Shown here: in pieces, positions 1 to 27,231 of the stretch
How positions within the stretch are numbered: position 1 is the stretch's first letter
How the letters are laid out: each line of letters begins with the position of its first letter
Assembly: GCA_013397455.1 (NCBI GenBank)
Contig: VYZB01000749.1
Span: 139,907 to 203,906, forward strand
DNA length: 64,000 nucleotides
Reading direction: 5' to 3'
DNA from: Crotophaga sulcirostris
Taxonomy: Eukaryota > Chordata > Aves > Cuculiformes > Crotophagidae
Program-made: the position numbers and the translations under genes
Notes under the pieces: model-generated
The model's database searches: none
What the model was told of the DNA's origin: nothing
Seen by the model: only the letters and a program-made list of their open reading frames with translations

Positions 1-3000
1 GTATAATTCCTCACTGTCACATACATGCACAGGATGCTGGGCATGTCAAGGTTAAGTATGCAGAGCTGTAATTCTGTGATTGTAAGTACTCATTTCTACC
101 CTTGAACTTTGCTCTTTAAAAATTCAGAGCTGAAATATAGCATGCATGACAGATCAAGCAGCCTGTCTTCCCTTTGATAAGCTGAACAGACTGAGTCTCT
201 TTATTTTCACAGCCATGACTCTGTTTTTCAGGCTGCGTGTTCTTTTTAAATCTTACCTTCCCAGTGATATAATGTAAATATTGTGTATTAAGGAATTAAA
301 ACTCCTCTATGTGGCTGTGCTATATTATTTGAGTGCGTCCAGCTTACCACTTTGTAACATGGAGTGCACAGTGTGATCCGTGTTTCTTACTCCTTCTTCT
401 TCCATGCTGCACATATTCAGAAACGTCATGGCAATATACTGAGAAGTGTAATTTCTCCAATAGGTATTTGGAAGAGATCTCTCTGTCCAAATACATAAAA
501 TAAGGCTAAATGGTGGAGTAGAGGACAGGGAGGGAGGCAGCTACAGGGAAGGCTATGGTTGTACTCACCTGAGTCTAGGCATGGAGCAGCCATAAAAGTA
601 ACCTACCCATTGCCCAGAGGACTGCATCACTACCAATGTCTGGCACCATATTCCGTGCTCCGGTCTTGCTCCTGAAATATCCTGTTTGCCTCCCAAATAC
701 TAACACTCCTAGCACTTGTGCAAAGAGGGAGCAGACTGGAGAAGATGATGTTGAAACTCTACTTTTATCACAAGCTCTATCTGATGATGCCCCTGGTGAT
801 TCATATCTTCTCAGTCTTTAAACCCGATATAAATAGGAAGTAGTAACTACAACTTGTTTTGAATTGGATGTATTACAAAAAAGCATGAAACTAATCTGAA
901 AGAGCTAGTTTCCTAACCATTTAGATTTACAAGTCCTGTGAGCTAACCTAGGTAAATCTTCCACCCTTTAAGGTGCCAAAGAAAGCAAGGAAGGCAAAGC
1001 ACTTGCTTGTTTCTAAATCAGTTTCCTCTTTCTGATCAGACTGTCAGCTTTATCTTCCACTTGAAACTGTATCTCAGATTTTGTGTCCAGAGATCTCTCT
1101 CACTGCTGCTCTGAAGAATTTCCTATCCCAATCTGACTTTACAGTGTGAGTCAGCTTCCAAATCCAGGTACAAATCCTACCGCAGGTCAACAGCCATTGC
1201 CTTCAGAAGCAGTTTTCACATTTACAAGTTTGATGTGGTCTACCTTCTTGGAGAGATCCGAGTTTTTCTAGAATCAAATTCCTGCCTTGGAAATTGTTAA
1301 ATTTTTTCTTATAGAAAGAGGGCTCTGTAATCTGGATATCTACAGGCCATCAGTGAGGCATTTCTTAGTGTTTTTTTGTACAGTTAAATAGTCTGAGCTC
1401 CTGGAGTCCCATGTGTCAGGTAAGTTTTCCATTTCTACACTCACATCTTTCTTCTTGAACTTATACAGATTATAACAATTTTTCTTGAACTGCAAATGCC
1501 AGAAGTCTTCTAAGATATATAGATTTAGGTTGAGTCCCTAACCCTTACATATCCTAGAGCCTATAATATTCTGTATATGTCAGTTAGGATACTGATTGTG
1601 GAGCAAGCAAGTAACAGCATAAAAGAATGTAGACAGTCCCTCAGGCAGCTTCTTGGAGTATTTTTCAGGGCTTGTAGGTTTTGGTTCCTAGTGGACCTAC
1701 TGCCCAAGTTGAATCCTGCTTTTACATGATCTTCTGTCTTGCTGCGTGTGGCGTGTCTCCAGATACAGCGAACTCATTTTGAACCCACTTTGGCTGGTAC
1801 TATTCAGGAATACAAAATTCAGGAAACCCTATCTCACTGGTGACGCAAAACTAACCACCTGGGCAGACAAGAGCCCTGAAGGAAACACTGATTCAGACAA
1901 GAGACTCTCTAGAATTCCTTCTGCATGGACCAGTTCCCTGAACTGGGGAATAAAAACAAACGTACTTCTCTATTATGAACTTTTATTGTTAAACAAACAT
2001 AGGCCACGAAAGCTTGTGTGTCATCATAGAACCTCTAGGAACTAATTTAATTAAGACTTATACATGTCAAGGTCTGACTGATCCTTTAACTTTTCTCACT
2101 CCATCTTGTACCCATATACTAGTGTGTGTCTTGGCTTCAGTGAGTACAGAATCAAATTTTATATTTATGAATCCTGAATTAAAGCTTAAGTATAGGAATT
2201 GTCATTGGTCAGGAAGTGCTGAAAGCATAATTTCTATATAGTGCTATGTATTTTCTAGGTATGTGCTATGCAGAGAGAATTCATAGATCTGTGTAAGTTC
2301 TCATCTTTTACATAGAAAATTATATTGGATTTTTAATTTTTTTGCCCTCAGTCTGTGGTCTGCTAAGTCCTGGTAGTCTTTAAGAAAAAGAATCCATGGA
2401 ACCGTTTTGTTAAGGCCTACTAGGCATTTTTTGCTGCTGCCCTTAGAGATGTGGGACCTTTTCAAGCTTGTATGGTAACTGAAGGACTGTGACATTCTCA
2501 ATATGCTAAACCATACCATTTTACAAATAATATTTATTTGCAGTTGTGTTTTTTTTTCATTAATGACCAATTTTTGAAGCTTGCCATTAAACTCATCTAA
2601 CCTGACTATGATATTCAGGACTACTTTTCTAAAATGTCCAGGTGTTTAATTGTAAGTGGTAGGTTCAATGGGCTGAACTAAAACATCAGCTGGGGACTTT
2701 TTTGGGGTTTTTTTTAATGGTCTGAAAGTGGATGCCTATATGTTTTATGTGATTGAACTTTGCTTGTCAATCCATATTCTGACATTCTGTATATTCTGTC
2801 CAGGAACAGTTTTAGCGCTCTTAGCACATATGTGAACAACTAGATGGAACGCCATTGGTTTTGAAGTACAGGAAAATATTTTTCAGCTCTTTAGATGTTT
2901 TGTGCCAGTAGGAAACGTGGGTTTGAGCTGGAAATCACTGTGAGCCAACAGTGGATGAGATAAGGTTAAGTGACAAATCACTAAAGCGCGGAAATGAAGC

Positions 3001-6000
3001 AATGTAGCTCAATTTCTTATTTCCTTTTCTTCTCCTGCAAAAAAGTCAGAATGATAAATGCCAAACAATAATGAAAAATGCTCATAAGACCTCATTTTAA
3101 CTCTCTTGAGAGCAAACTGTGAGGGCACTATCAGTGTTTCTGCCAGTGAACAAATCTTGCCACAGAATTCACAAGCACTGACATTATTTTTCAACACATT
3201 TTGAAAATGTTATTGAGGGAAGGGGATGGTACAACATCTGAGATTCTTCTGAAGGCTGTTGCCTCCTGCTGAGTTCCTGCATGCTCTGGTCTCGGCATCA
3301 GCCCTTACACCCCAATATTGACTTGCCTTTGTGAGTGGCAAGACTCGCTGTTTCACAGATCCCAGGTTAAGTTCAGAGCTCAGCAGCAATCACCTATAAG
3401 CAGAGGCAGCTCATAATTTGCCAGGTCCTCATTTAACTCCCTTGAATGCTGGTGTGGAAACCACACTTCAGGCTTATGGCTTCAGGAGCTCCCATAAGTG
3501 GTATTTCTGGGCAAAACACAACAGCACACTAGAAGTACAAGTAATATCAGAACTTCTGGGATTGCTTATAAACACTTTGCTCAGCTGACCAGGCACATTT
3601 TATTGCTTTTTGGGATAATAATCCAGAAAAGAAAAAATAGACAAGAGTCGATCTGACAGTGAAAACTTAAAAATGGTTCTCGGTGAAATTTCTGACAGAT
3701 CTAAAGTCATTAGGACCAGGAATCTGACTTTCAGAGTGACACAGAGACTCTGACATCTGTATCCCATCAAAAGTCAGGCATAAAGTTTTAATGCCAAAGA
3801 CTGCAGTGACTCTGCAAAGGGTATTTAGTTTCTTTAACACACATTTCTGCTCTTGAAGTGACTCTGTAATGAAGCTTGATGACTCAGTGAGGCAGATGTC
3901 ACCAAAAAATTCTTATCACATCTGATAAAAGGCAGAGGGGTCCAAGAAAAGGAAGAGGGGACACAAAGATGAGATTGCATGACATTCATAATCCTCCAGT
4001 TACCAAGCCTCTCGTTAGTGGGTGAGCACCTAATGGAAATTAAAACAGCCCCCAGGGTCCTGCAGTGTATGTTGCCTGCCAGCAGCTCCTAGAAGCCATT
4101 CTAGTAATCTCAAACCAGTGCCGCTGTTGTTCTTTACTGAGGCCACACGCCTTCTCTCAGCCAAAAGGATTAAGGGATGGCACCAGTCCAGCTCCACCAG
4201 TGACTCTCCTTACGTTGGAGACACTAACAAGGACAGATCTGCAGGGTTTACACAGCTTTGCACTGTAGAACAGAAACTGAACCTTTGACTTCTGAAGATA
4301 TCTATCTTCAGACAATACAATTCTCATTCTGAAGATGAAAGGGCTGCTGAGGTGCCATTGATTGTTTTGGAAATTATTTTCACGAAAGAATGCTGGTACC
4401 TCTCCCAGTCTGAATTAACAACCCGCCAGCAATGGAGCCAGGAGCGTTCCTCTAATAACAGAACAATGATATTACTTCTTATTTCACTTACGCTACAAAT
4501 CACACAGCTTGATATCTTGGAAAAGAAAAGTGGCTGGTACCCATATTTCATTTTAGTTTGGACAAAGACATCCACTTCATCTGATTTGTAAGTGTAAAAG
4601 TAAGTGTGAAGGCTCTGAGAAAAGTCACATTGGTCACACAGTATTTAAAGGCCATACCTAGGCCTTATGCCTGAAGGTGAAAATATACATGACATAGAGT
4701 TTATTTCATGATATCAGGAAACCTGAACTGCTTAGTTAACAACTTGTACTGGGTTTTGCCATACTTTTTTAATAGCCTTACTGAATACTGAATAAAACAC
4801 ATCAGAGTGTAATATAGTAAAACATAGGTAAAATAATATAAACAAAATAATGATAAAAAGTGTTCTCTGCTGTACCTTGTTAAAGTGAGCCTTCATTCGT
4901 TCACGTTTAACCTATACACTGATGTGTTTTGCTGTTCTGCTCCATAACATAATAGCATTTTCCAAAATAGCACATTCAAACACCTTCCCCACTGCTTTCT
5001 TTTGTAACACCTACCCTTCTTGCCCACACTGGCACTGTGTTATGGTTACATTTGGCACAAAGGGTAGGGTGGTACTTTATTCCAGCCATCTGACACAGAA
5101 TACTTGTTTTGGCTCAACATAAAAGCATGTTTTCTTTTAGCAAGTTCATGACAAAGATGTGTTGCCCTAACTTCTAAAATTTTTGGCATGATCAGTTTAT
5201 TAGGTTGAGGATAAATCACATGGTCAGTAACATTCTTAAGCAAGAAACGCTCCAAGAAGAGGACACTTCTGGGGTGTTTTCTAAAATCTGCCAGTCCCTG
5301 ATTCTACCCCATTTCTAGATCTCTTTACAGGGGAATATTTCACTTGTAGCATTCAAGGGTTTCATGACTTGCACTATCCAATAAGGACTCCTACTCGAGC
5401 GCTCCATGGATTTAAGCTCTGAGCAAGAGTCAGTGAATAGTCTTGAGCCAAAGAGACTCTCACAAACACCTCCACCCCCCAAACCAACAATCCCAAAGGA
5501 GCTACTTGTTTTCTCTGCTTAGACAAGTAATGCTGGAGGTCCTTACACTAACTAGACAAACCTTCAACAGAGGGAAACCAAAATTTTCCAAGAATTCTTT
5601 TTCCTGGTCAACATCACTCTGGCTTTGCTTCCACTGAGATTCATTGAGTTACGCCCCTTTGAAACTGTAATTTCCTGCAAGTTATCTGAAGTTTCAGCTT
5701 CTGAAACAGTAGGTAAATATATTCACTGAGCAAGGGACATGTAGCCAAATGTCCCTGAGGACAAGGGAGTTCTTGACATTATACCATCTCTCCCAGCCTC
5801 ACTGTTGAAAAACAAGACCAGAAGATGGTTCCCTGTGAGATACTCTCTCGGGGATCTCTGCAGTGAACGATCTCTAACAGCTATGGCTCATTTCTTTCTG
5901 TCCTTTGCTGAATATAAGCCCCAAAACATGCCATGTAAAATGGGAAATGCAAGCAGAAGGCACGACTTCTTTCAAAGGTCCAGACAGCTAAATCTGAAAG

Positions 6001-6303
6001 CTCTGAAAGGAGTGGGGCTGAAGAACATCCCACATTTGACCAACAGAGATGATGACAACATAGTGATTCAGAAAGCAATCTGGAACATCTCCACTTGGGT
6101 TCTCCTGCACCCAACAAAGCACAGAATCAGGAGAAGGAAGTTGATAGTTAACATTATTCTCAAGTATACTTTTGACATCCCTCTCAAACTGTGGTTTCAA
6201 GGTGACGCTACCTGAATGAGAGGAATGAGAAGGCTAATTTTTTGCTACTACTGGGCTAGAAAACCACCATAGTTGACCTTGCGCTACGGTAGCAACTGCT
6301 GAT
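1..6303. other. 3' flank of ZNF474, nothing recognised
   Basis: AT-rich unique-looking DNA. Open frames up to 136 codons (5805-6215, plus strand) have no recognisable domain, codon bias or splice context. No intact mobile element was seen. Confidence 0.6.
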
Positions 6304-6309
6304 TTTATT
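6304..6309 (-). terminator. ZNF474 second possible polyadenylation signal AATAAA
   Basis: A second minus-strand AATAAA about 177 nt after the ZNF474 stop. It could be an alternative to the site at 6375-6370. Confidence 0.35.
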
Positions 6310-6369
6310 CTGGAGGATTTTGGATCATGTGATTTGATGACATGCTGCAGTTTTGATGCCCAGCTGGAA

Positions 6370-6375
6370 TTTATT
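6370..6375 (-). terminator. ZNF474 proximal polyadenylation signal AATAAA
   Basis: AATAAA on the minus strand, about 110 nt after the ZNF474 TGA. It is the first canonical signal downstream, so it is the most likely 3' end signal; use is inferred from position only. Confidence 0.5.
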
Positions 6376-6485
6376 TCTCTTATAGTTTGGCTGAAAGGTA
6401 TGTGTGCATGTATATGTATTCAGGCACACACTCACACACGTGTGTGAGGATGTATGCATATGCATGCATGCATGTTACATCCATT

Positions 6486-19115
<12,630 letters not shown>

Positions 19116-22100
19116 TTAGCACGATACTCCATCCCATTAATGCAGTTTCATAGGATGGAATACACTAGAGACTTCAAAGCCAGAAAACCTTATGGCCACT
19201 TCAATAGGGAGAGAGAGTTTCTGTGTGGTTGTTTCACCTTTTGTTTTTATATGATCCTGAAACAAATTAAATCAGTACATATTAATAAACACTATTTCTC
19301 TTGTGAAGGTTACCAACCAGGTTTTTTTCACGAGGATCAGTTTACCTTATTACTTTGTTATATTTTTAAATAGCAGACAAATAACATCAAATGTATCTTA
19401 CACCTAATGACCACCTGAACAATGTAAATCCAAAATTCTAGTCTCAGATGGTGTAAAGTCATAAAAGACATGAATGAAGATGGGTTTGCACATACTGGAG
19501 CTGCTGAAATGCATACAGTTCTAAGTATATTCAATACACTTTATTTTCAGTTGTTGACAGAACTGGCACTTCTGACACAGCCTTTAATTTCTAAGCCATT
19601 TATGCTGATGATTAAAAATAATATCTATGTATAAAAAGAAATGAAAATAAGTCCCTTAGTAAAGGGATATTACTGTCCAGCCTCCAAAGGGACAGTCAGC
19701 AAGAAAAATGTTCCAAGTCTGAGGCTGAAGGAAATTATTAGGCCCCTCTACTCAGCACATGTGAGGCAGATTTTCAAAATTTCTGACCCGTCTTGATTCT
19801 GCCAGTACAGAAGAGATATTAATAAAATGGAGCAAGTTCATCAATAAGATCTGCTTGGATGCTTTGGGGGGCACATGCCAAATGAGGAGAAGCTAAGGGC
19901 ACTCTGTTTAGTTTTAAGAAGACAGTGCTAAACATATTTCAGGTTTTTGATTTGCAATCTATCCCTGTATACAGACAACTTTTTTGTTTTGTCACTGAAA
20001 TGTTAATCTCTCCCAGAGACAGTCATTTGTGCTGGTCCTCCAAGGATCAGAAAATAAAATTCAGACTGTAAGCATGTTACAGTAGAGGCTTTTGTTTTAT
20101 TGCAAGAATACAAAATAACTAGCAGGCTAGCTTCAGTCATAAGCAAGCAAGAGGTTGCATAAAGTGCCAGCCAAGGAAAGCAAAATCACCATTGTCTACT
20201 TTGCCTATAACAGAAGAAACAATTGATTATTCCTTATTTTGCCACCAAGGATAGGGTCTAGGCATAATGACACTGCTGTGGGGCTGACAGCTCTTCCTTT
20301 GACTTAAAAGCCACCTCACCTTTACTGAATATTCCAAATATCTGCTCAACCCTTCCAGACTTTCAAGGGGTTCCTAGCTCCCCAAACTAACACACACAGA
20401 GATCCCACTGGTCCATCTCAGGACACTTTCTCTGCTGCCACTAACGAGTCTGGATCTGCCCCAACTGCTCTTTTGTCATGTGGGAGACTTTGCTGCCTCT
20501 CAACAGCCTTTTCACCTGTATCATTCTCACTTCTGAAACCAGGGGATGAATTTTACTGCACCCAAGGGCAACTACATAGTTTTGTCCTTAACCTTGAGAT
20601 GAGAAACTTAAACATTGCCTGTACCACTGAGAAGCACTGAGCTGTTTCTAGTCTTCCAGAAATATTCTAGGGAATACGTTAAGGACATGGGCAACTATGA
20701 AAAAAACCAAGTTATCCTCATGTTCACATGATTAGTCATCGTCTTGCCAAGGACACAAAGATGCTTATATTGCCGTATTCATACTGCTTGCTTAGATATT
20801 CACAAAGTTGCATATTCCAGGGACACTTCTGACACTTATTTTACAAGATTGCCCGTGAAGCTCAGATTTGTTTGTATGCAAATTGGAAGACATGAAGACC
20901 GTCAGAGCCAATCTGTGATTTGTACTGGAACAAATCTCTGCGAACAAGTATGTTGCAGCTAGCTGTTAAAAATAAAATTCTTGAGGAACATCATATTAAG
21001 CACTCGAAGTTAACATCTCCTCTAAAAATCTACTAGATAACTGAAGCCTGTTGGAAAAGACAGTAAAGTAGAAGGCTGCAGCATCCTGTAATGTCTGAAG
21101 CTATCAGATAAGCATATAATTTATACAAAAAGATATACAAAACTATGGCACTGAAATGTTTCAAATATCAAAAAACATTTTTGTCTGACTCCTACATAAT
21201 GCATAATTATGAAATGTCTGGTGGAGAACCATACAACAATATAACAAAGAAAGAAAGGTTGGAAAGTAGCAATTAATAATATTTGGGCAGCTAGCTGGCT
21301 TCAAAATGGTGTTATCTCAAGTAAAATAAATAATTTTTACCCTCACCAGCTATGTTCCCTTAATGCAAAAAACTTCACTAACTGTATACAAAGAATTACA
21401 AAAGCTATATGCACAACAAATCCCAAAGTCTTTCCCTGTTTTCCTTTTAGAAGGCCTAAATTTTCTGATCTTAGCTTTACGGAAGGCTGATCACTGTGTG
21501 TCGTTAACTCGCTGCTGCAGGAGTTTGCCCATTTCAATCAGGTTGTGTATGTGATCCGGTTAGGTGAATGGTTAAACAGTATGCAAAATTTAAATTTTCA
21601 GACTAGCATTGAGGCTATGCTACTGTAAGGCCCTTTCAAAGACTGGGAGAGTTTCCAAGAAGGGTGGCCTGCTGGATGAATCCAAGTTGGGAAGTAGCCA
21701 AGCTCTTTAGGAGGATAAAGGGAATGGAGAGCCAGGGAAACATTAAAGGGTCATGAAGGCAGGGGATATAAGGGTTATTGGTGGGTCACAGGAAGGGAGC
21801 ATCAGAAAGTTCAGCTACATTTCAAGGAACTTCTGAACTTTGCAAGGATCTATTTATGTTATTTTTATTGATTTCTGTCAGAATGATACTTTCTGCTACC
21901 TGAGAGTATTCTTAAAGTAACAGCGGACATCGAACTGCCTGCCACATGAAGTATGTTAGGTGACTAAATCTGTTATAATTAAGAATGAAAGATGCTATAA
22001 ACAACCTATTAACAATATAACCTATTGTTGGATTTCCAAGCTTGCTATTGTAAATACTTCATAAGAGAATTATGCTTCCTTGTGGGAATTACACCATTTG

Positions 22101-22512
22101 GTCTACATTTATTCCTGCCAAGTTGACCATTATTATTTGGAAACTTCCTATAAGTTCAATCTGAAATGAAAAGGCATATAAGTAGTTCAGATCTTATTTT
22201 CTCAAGCTCAGTGGTAAAGATGTGGAAGTAACTCAGTACTGGCATTAAACATTTCTTTTCAAAACATAAAATTTTCTTAATTCTTTATTTAAAAAATGTT
22301 GCAACATGATGTTCAGTAAACTGGGAAGTCACAGTTGATCATTGCATATAGCCGTTGGAAACATTCATGTCCTCTGCAGTTCTGCTGAAAACAATACTTA
22401 AAAAATATTTCATGATCTGCAGCAAAAGAACACTTGCAACTTCTGGATGAGTTTAATTTTACTAAAGGCAAGTGAAATACTCTCGCTAGTTCAGCTGCGA
22501 GCTTTACCTTAC

Positions 22513-22562
22513 CCAGAATGAGAAGAGTGCAAATAGCTCAGTGCATCTCTTATCTTCCGGTA
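22513..22562 (-). other. Candidate 50-bp ZNF474 leader (5' UTR) exon
   Basis: On the minus strand a strong acceptor, TTCCAGTCCCCTTTTCAG, is followed 50 nt later by the donor CTGG|GTAAGG. It lies 3.4 kb upstream of the first coding exon of ZNF474, on the same strand, and that exon has its own acceptor and therefore needs an upstream exon. Any reading frame through the 50 nt is out of phase with the ZNF474 ATG, so it would be untranslated. Splice signals were judged by eye; chance pairs are common at this scale. Confidence 0.35.
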
Positions 22563-25500
22563 CTGAAAAGGGGACTGGAAGCCTTGCACACTGCTTTTAA
22601 GTATCCTAAACAGAAATTGCAACAATCTATTGTCCAGGATTCTTTTAGTAATGCTGCCTTCTCTTAATTGCCATGTGTGATTCAACCTATACAGGCAAGT
22701 GGAAACTTCTTCCCCGAAATGGCCTTCTTTATGCCTTCTTTCATGTCAGTGTTGGAACTTGGAAGCAAAGTTGACACATACGTTTCCTATTTCCTGTATG
22801 CAGCCTGTTTCTGAAGAGTGACCCTCTCTGTTTTTCATCTTTCTTGATTCTCTCATGTAAACAATTCCTCAAAACCCATTATAAGGTCATTTAATAAGCC
22901 TGGATTCCTTGACTGCATTGAACAAAACATAATCGCGCTAGCTGGGGGATTAAATTGGCTGTTTCCAATGCATACTCAACCCTACTGCTTTTGACTTTGC
23001 TAGAATTCCACATGGAGACCTCCCAGCTATAAAAAACAGAGTTTACCTTGTGGAGGAACACATATTGCATGAAGCCTTTTGCTGCCAGGACACAACCATG
23101 CTTGTTCAAAGAACAAAATACAGGAACAGTTGTGACAATTTGGGGAATCTGTTTATGTACAGTTTATGAATGCTGGCTGATAACACGGCCTCACAATGTA
23201 CAGCTGTTTCAGACTGTAAACTGCCTGTAAACTATATGTCTGGCTTACTCTCACGGCTCCCATTGCCAGCAAAGAAAGGGACAAGATAAATCCTTGCACC
23301 AGGAGCTAGAACAAAGGTCATAGAGCTTTCAAGTTTAGTCATCTCAAAGAAATACCCCTTGGACATATTTGACTCCCTCTAAAGGCAGAGCCAATTTTCA
23401 CATCTGGATTTAGAAGAGAGGACCATAAACAAGCAAAATAAATAGTGGGAACAACTGATTCCTTTACTATTTTGAAAACAGTGCTTTATAATGCTATGAA
23501 AAGGATTTATATGAAGTACTTGCTTGAGGTGGCAGTGGCTTACATCTAGGAGGCTCTTTGGAGAGGTCATCTATAATTGTAGAGTGCTTAAAAAATCAGG
23601 ATTCACATAACAGAGTTATGAAAGTATCTGCATGGGTTGCTTTGCCTGGGGGAGTGCATGACAGGCTACAGAGATTTATTAAAAAAAAGGGAAACATATG
23701 GTTCCAAAATGGTGGTATCTAAATACAACAGCCTGGTGGAAGCCCAGCTACAGATCAGGATGTCAGTGTCAAAAAAAGAAAAAATAATTTTAGCCTGCAA
23801 AAGGATAGTGGTTAATCCAGTATCTCAGCTTCAAGAGTTCCTCCTTGTGTAAGCCCTTATTTATGCAAATCTCCACTTCACTATGAGAAGCTTTGCTTCT
23901 GTTTGCCTTCAATGCTACACTTGATGTTGTATATTCATTCTATTTGTTCACCACTCAGTGCTCTAAGTCATAAGCTTTCTGCTTGTGACAGCACAGTTAT
24001 TGTTACATGGGTCATTAAATAAAGGTGATTCATAAAAATTGGACTAAGTTCACAAGTATTCTAAAAGAAAAGTTATCTCAATTGTAATTCCTAACTTTAC
24101 CATTACATGAATTAAAAAAATTCTCAAATACCTTTAAATGAGAAGCAACAAGCAACAACTTCCTGCACTACAGTAATACCCTGAGATCCTGGTTTCTCAA
24201 CTTAGGCTGGACTGGGCTGTCTCAAAAGACAAAGGAGAATGACTCAGTCAAAGAGGACAAAAGATATAGAAAGAGAGAGATTAAGTGATACACTGAGCAT
24301 AACAGAGCAAGTCAGAAAGAGAAGGAAATCAATCTCCATTTTCTAGCACGCCAACATTAAATTAATCTGGTCCCGAACTTCACAGTCAAAGTAAGATTTC
24401 TATTTTCTCATTTTTACTGGATTTTCATTATATTTACATATAAAAGAGGTGTCAGAAAGGACCAAACTGACATCCTGGGTTGAGTGCCAAAAAGCCCTGC
24501 TCCAGGCTTTTTCCAGATAGAATGTTTTCTATGCGGCTTCCCATTATTTTTTAAGGGAAAGCAAATGAAATGAAATCAACAACTTAGGCTGTATTTTCTC
24601 TGGTGCTAAATGTTGTTTTGTCCTGCTCAATTATAAATCATTTAAAAAATCTGTTAAGACAAAGTACTCAAACATAAGCTGGACAAAAATAATGGACAAT
24701 TTGTAGTATCTTACAGTTGGATCTGTTTTCCACTGAAAGATAAAGGGAAAAAACCCTTCTTATGTTTCCAAAAATATTTTTAGCAAATTAACCACACATT
24801 AAAACCCGCATATTTTTCCAGCTCAGCACTGCCTTTTCACCACAGTTCCTGGCTGGAGGAGTCTCCTTTGATTACTCCTAAAGACTAATCTTTTCCATTG
24901 GTCATGTGAAAAGAATAATCTATTATTTGAGTAAACTTAAATAAAGACCACTGAGATGTAGGAAACCCATAGTTTTCTTTATCAGAATGATTTATCTTGA
25001 CATAACTGAGTGCGACCCATGTTTTTATGTATCCTTCTATCTCAAGAAATTATTTGCAAGCTCTGAAGACAAAAACATTGGCAGGTACCTCCGCTTCTGG
25101 CAGCTTCAAGACTTTGTAAGTCTGTAAAATTTAACATCACAGCAGCTTGGCTTGAATGTATTATGAGTAATGCACACTCAGAAACATCCAAGTATAAAGC
25201 TTGTTCTGTGAGAGGATCAGCTGCACGTATAGCAGTACCCTCTCCCTGATACTATCTGCTACCCAGAGGCTGGTGGTTACACTTTCATTAAACATGGTTG
25301 AAGCCAGCTAAGGACAAGGTAACAATTAAAAAACTCAAATGTACCACCTTAAAATGCCACTGCTTTCTGATGCATAACAATGAGCTAGAACTGTCTGGGA
25401 TTTTTTTTTCTCACCACTTATGGTGTCAGTGAGACAAAACTAAAACTTTCTTCAAAAATATACCTGTACCGCTTACACAAGAGAGGAATCAGTATTGTGT

Positions 25501-27018
25501 GTGTGTGCAGGTACACACAAAGGTTCATTAAAGGTTCATTCAAAGAGAAGGAAAACATATAAGCCTGAGGTTTCTATATGATCCTAATAATGAACTATTT
25601 AAAGTATTTCTGCAGTGAGACAATCAGCCTAAGGAAGGTTTTTGTAATTTTCCTCTGAGCTATTAAAATGCCCACACCTTTCTTTGGATCTGATTCTCTT
25701 CCTACCTAAAACTTTATGGTTCAATCAAAAATTTGCTGACATGAATAGCAGTCATTGTATACTTAGCATCTGAGGAGCCCCTATGTATAACTATGCAGTA
25801 ATTAAGTTTATTTAATTTAATTAACTTTATTTCATTTAAGTTAATGGCAATGTCATCTGAGAAAGCCAGAGACTGGTTCCAGTGACCCAGCAGTTCTTTT
25901 GCATTAGTTTGTCCTCTGCCCAAACATAAGAATTCCTTTGATTTGATTGAAATCATAACCTTATATGAAGGAATTACGACTGCTACTAGTTAAAATATAT
26001 GGAAAGAATGAAACAGCTTTAGTTAAAAAAATGTAATTTGTTGCAATTTTAAAATTCAAAATTCTGGACCTGCTCCCTTAATGCCATTCTCTCTCAGATA
26101 TCCTTTATGGTCTACAAACAAGGTTCTGGCTTTTCATATTTTACTTAGTAATGCATTATAATTTGTCATGAGGAAGATTACCTTAGTTTTACTCACATAC
26201 AATTGTTAATCTCATATTAATCTCGTATTTTAAATGAATTATGTTACCCTGCCTCTGTACTTACTCTTGTGCAAAAATCAGCATAGGCATATTCCAGATT
26301 TGCATGGCACTGGGGATAGCATGCATCACATTCTTAATCATTGTCAGTTACCGCAGCAGATCTGTGATAATTAACACTATGCAAATAACAGAAAATGCAA
26401 CAAATAATGAATAGACTGGGCATGTTCACCCTGCCCACAGCACAGGAGTGTGAGAGCAAGTAGACCCTGAAGCAAGTTAAGTTTACACAGTTCAAAGTGA
26501 GCTACGTGAACTTCTTGGCTCATATGTTTTTGTTCAATGTTTCCATTTCTGGGACTGATGTGTGCAGAATCTGGCTGATTCCCAGTGATTTGGATGGTGA
26601 GTATGCAATATGTGCAATAATTTCAAGAAAGTAGGCTGATCTTTTTTGAGGAAAAAATAGGTGGGTAGATAAATGTATAATCAGTTATGAGTCTGTTTGA
26701 TACAGAAAATATTATAGAAGCTGGGCACATCAGCTTGTACAAACTAACACAAGTCAGTGGAAACCAGAAGAGGTATGACAACATATATGTGCTGAGAGCC
26801 TGTCGCTACACATGCAGAGTGATTCAGAGCAGGAAATACACTTTTCTCAATAACCTGCATTAACACAGTTATCTTATGCAAGATAAAAAAATCAGAAGGG
26901 GTAAATGTTCTCAGTTTTTACAGTGTAAATCAACCTTAATAATTTTTCAATAGAAAGAAAGTGCCTTGCTTAGAAGAGACTCTATAACCAAGGGTTTTGG
27001 CTCTTTTGTTATGAACAG

Positions 27019-27231
27019 AATATTCAGCTAGATAATCTGCCTACCATGGCAATTTCTATGATCAGTAAGACACACCATCTATTAAAAGTAATACGAAAAC
27101 TAAATGATGAGCAGAAAGTCACAGTAACAGAGAACTGTCAGAGGGAATCCAGACAAGCAGATGAAATGATCTGGAGTGGAAAATGGCTAGAAAAAAAACC
27201 TCTGACATCCCATTTCTTTTGTGAAATGTTG
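27019..27231 (+). other. Candidate 213-bp coding exon, unknown gene
   Basis: The acceptor GGCTCTTTTGTTATGAACAG| and donor GAAATGTTG|GTAATT bound 71 open codons, phase 0 in and out, with a charged peptide (KTHHLLKVIRKLNDEQKVTV, then QADEMIWSGKWLEKKPLTSH). It is phase-compatible with candidate exons 20796-20947, 21521-21563, 23665-23848, 26706-26772 and a terminal exon at 27310 (stop 27382-27384) followed by AATAAA at 27496-27501. No homology was recognised; the last intron would be only 78 bp. Splice sites were read by eye, and such chains can arise by chance. Confidence 0.2.

Noticed and set aside
570..670. Minus-strand exon candidate ending at a strong GTGAGT donor
   Set aside because: Weak acceptor; lies past the ZNF474 stop and poly(A) signals; the peptide has no resemblance to the gene.
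3009..3197. Minus-strand frame with CEFCGK and LAETLIV, resembling half of a ZNF474 finger
   Set aside because: It has an extra residue between the Cys pair and LIV, lacks the His and last Cys ligands, and has no acceptor in the right phase. The true last exon was found at 6637-6486.
5805..6215. 136-codon plus-strand open frame
   Set aside because: No recognisable domain, no splice or promoter context; a chance frame in the ZNF474 3' flank.
20017..20067. Plus-strand exon candidate after a CTCTCCCAG acceptor
   Set aside because: Open in two frames, and neither exit phase matches the entry of 20796-20947 (phase 1), so it could not be placed.
26577..26605. 29-bp plus-strand exon candidate before a GTGAGT donor
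   Set aside because: Its phase does not lead into the following candidate exon, and 26706-26772 fits better.
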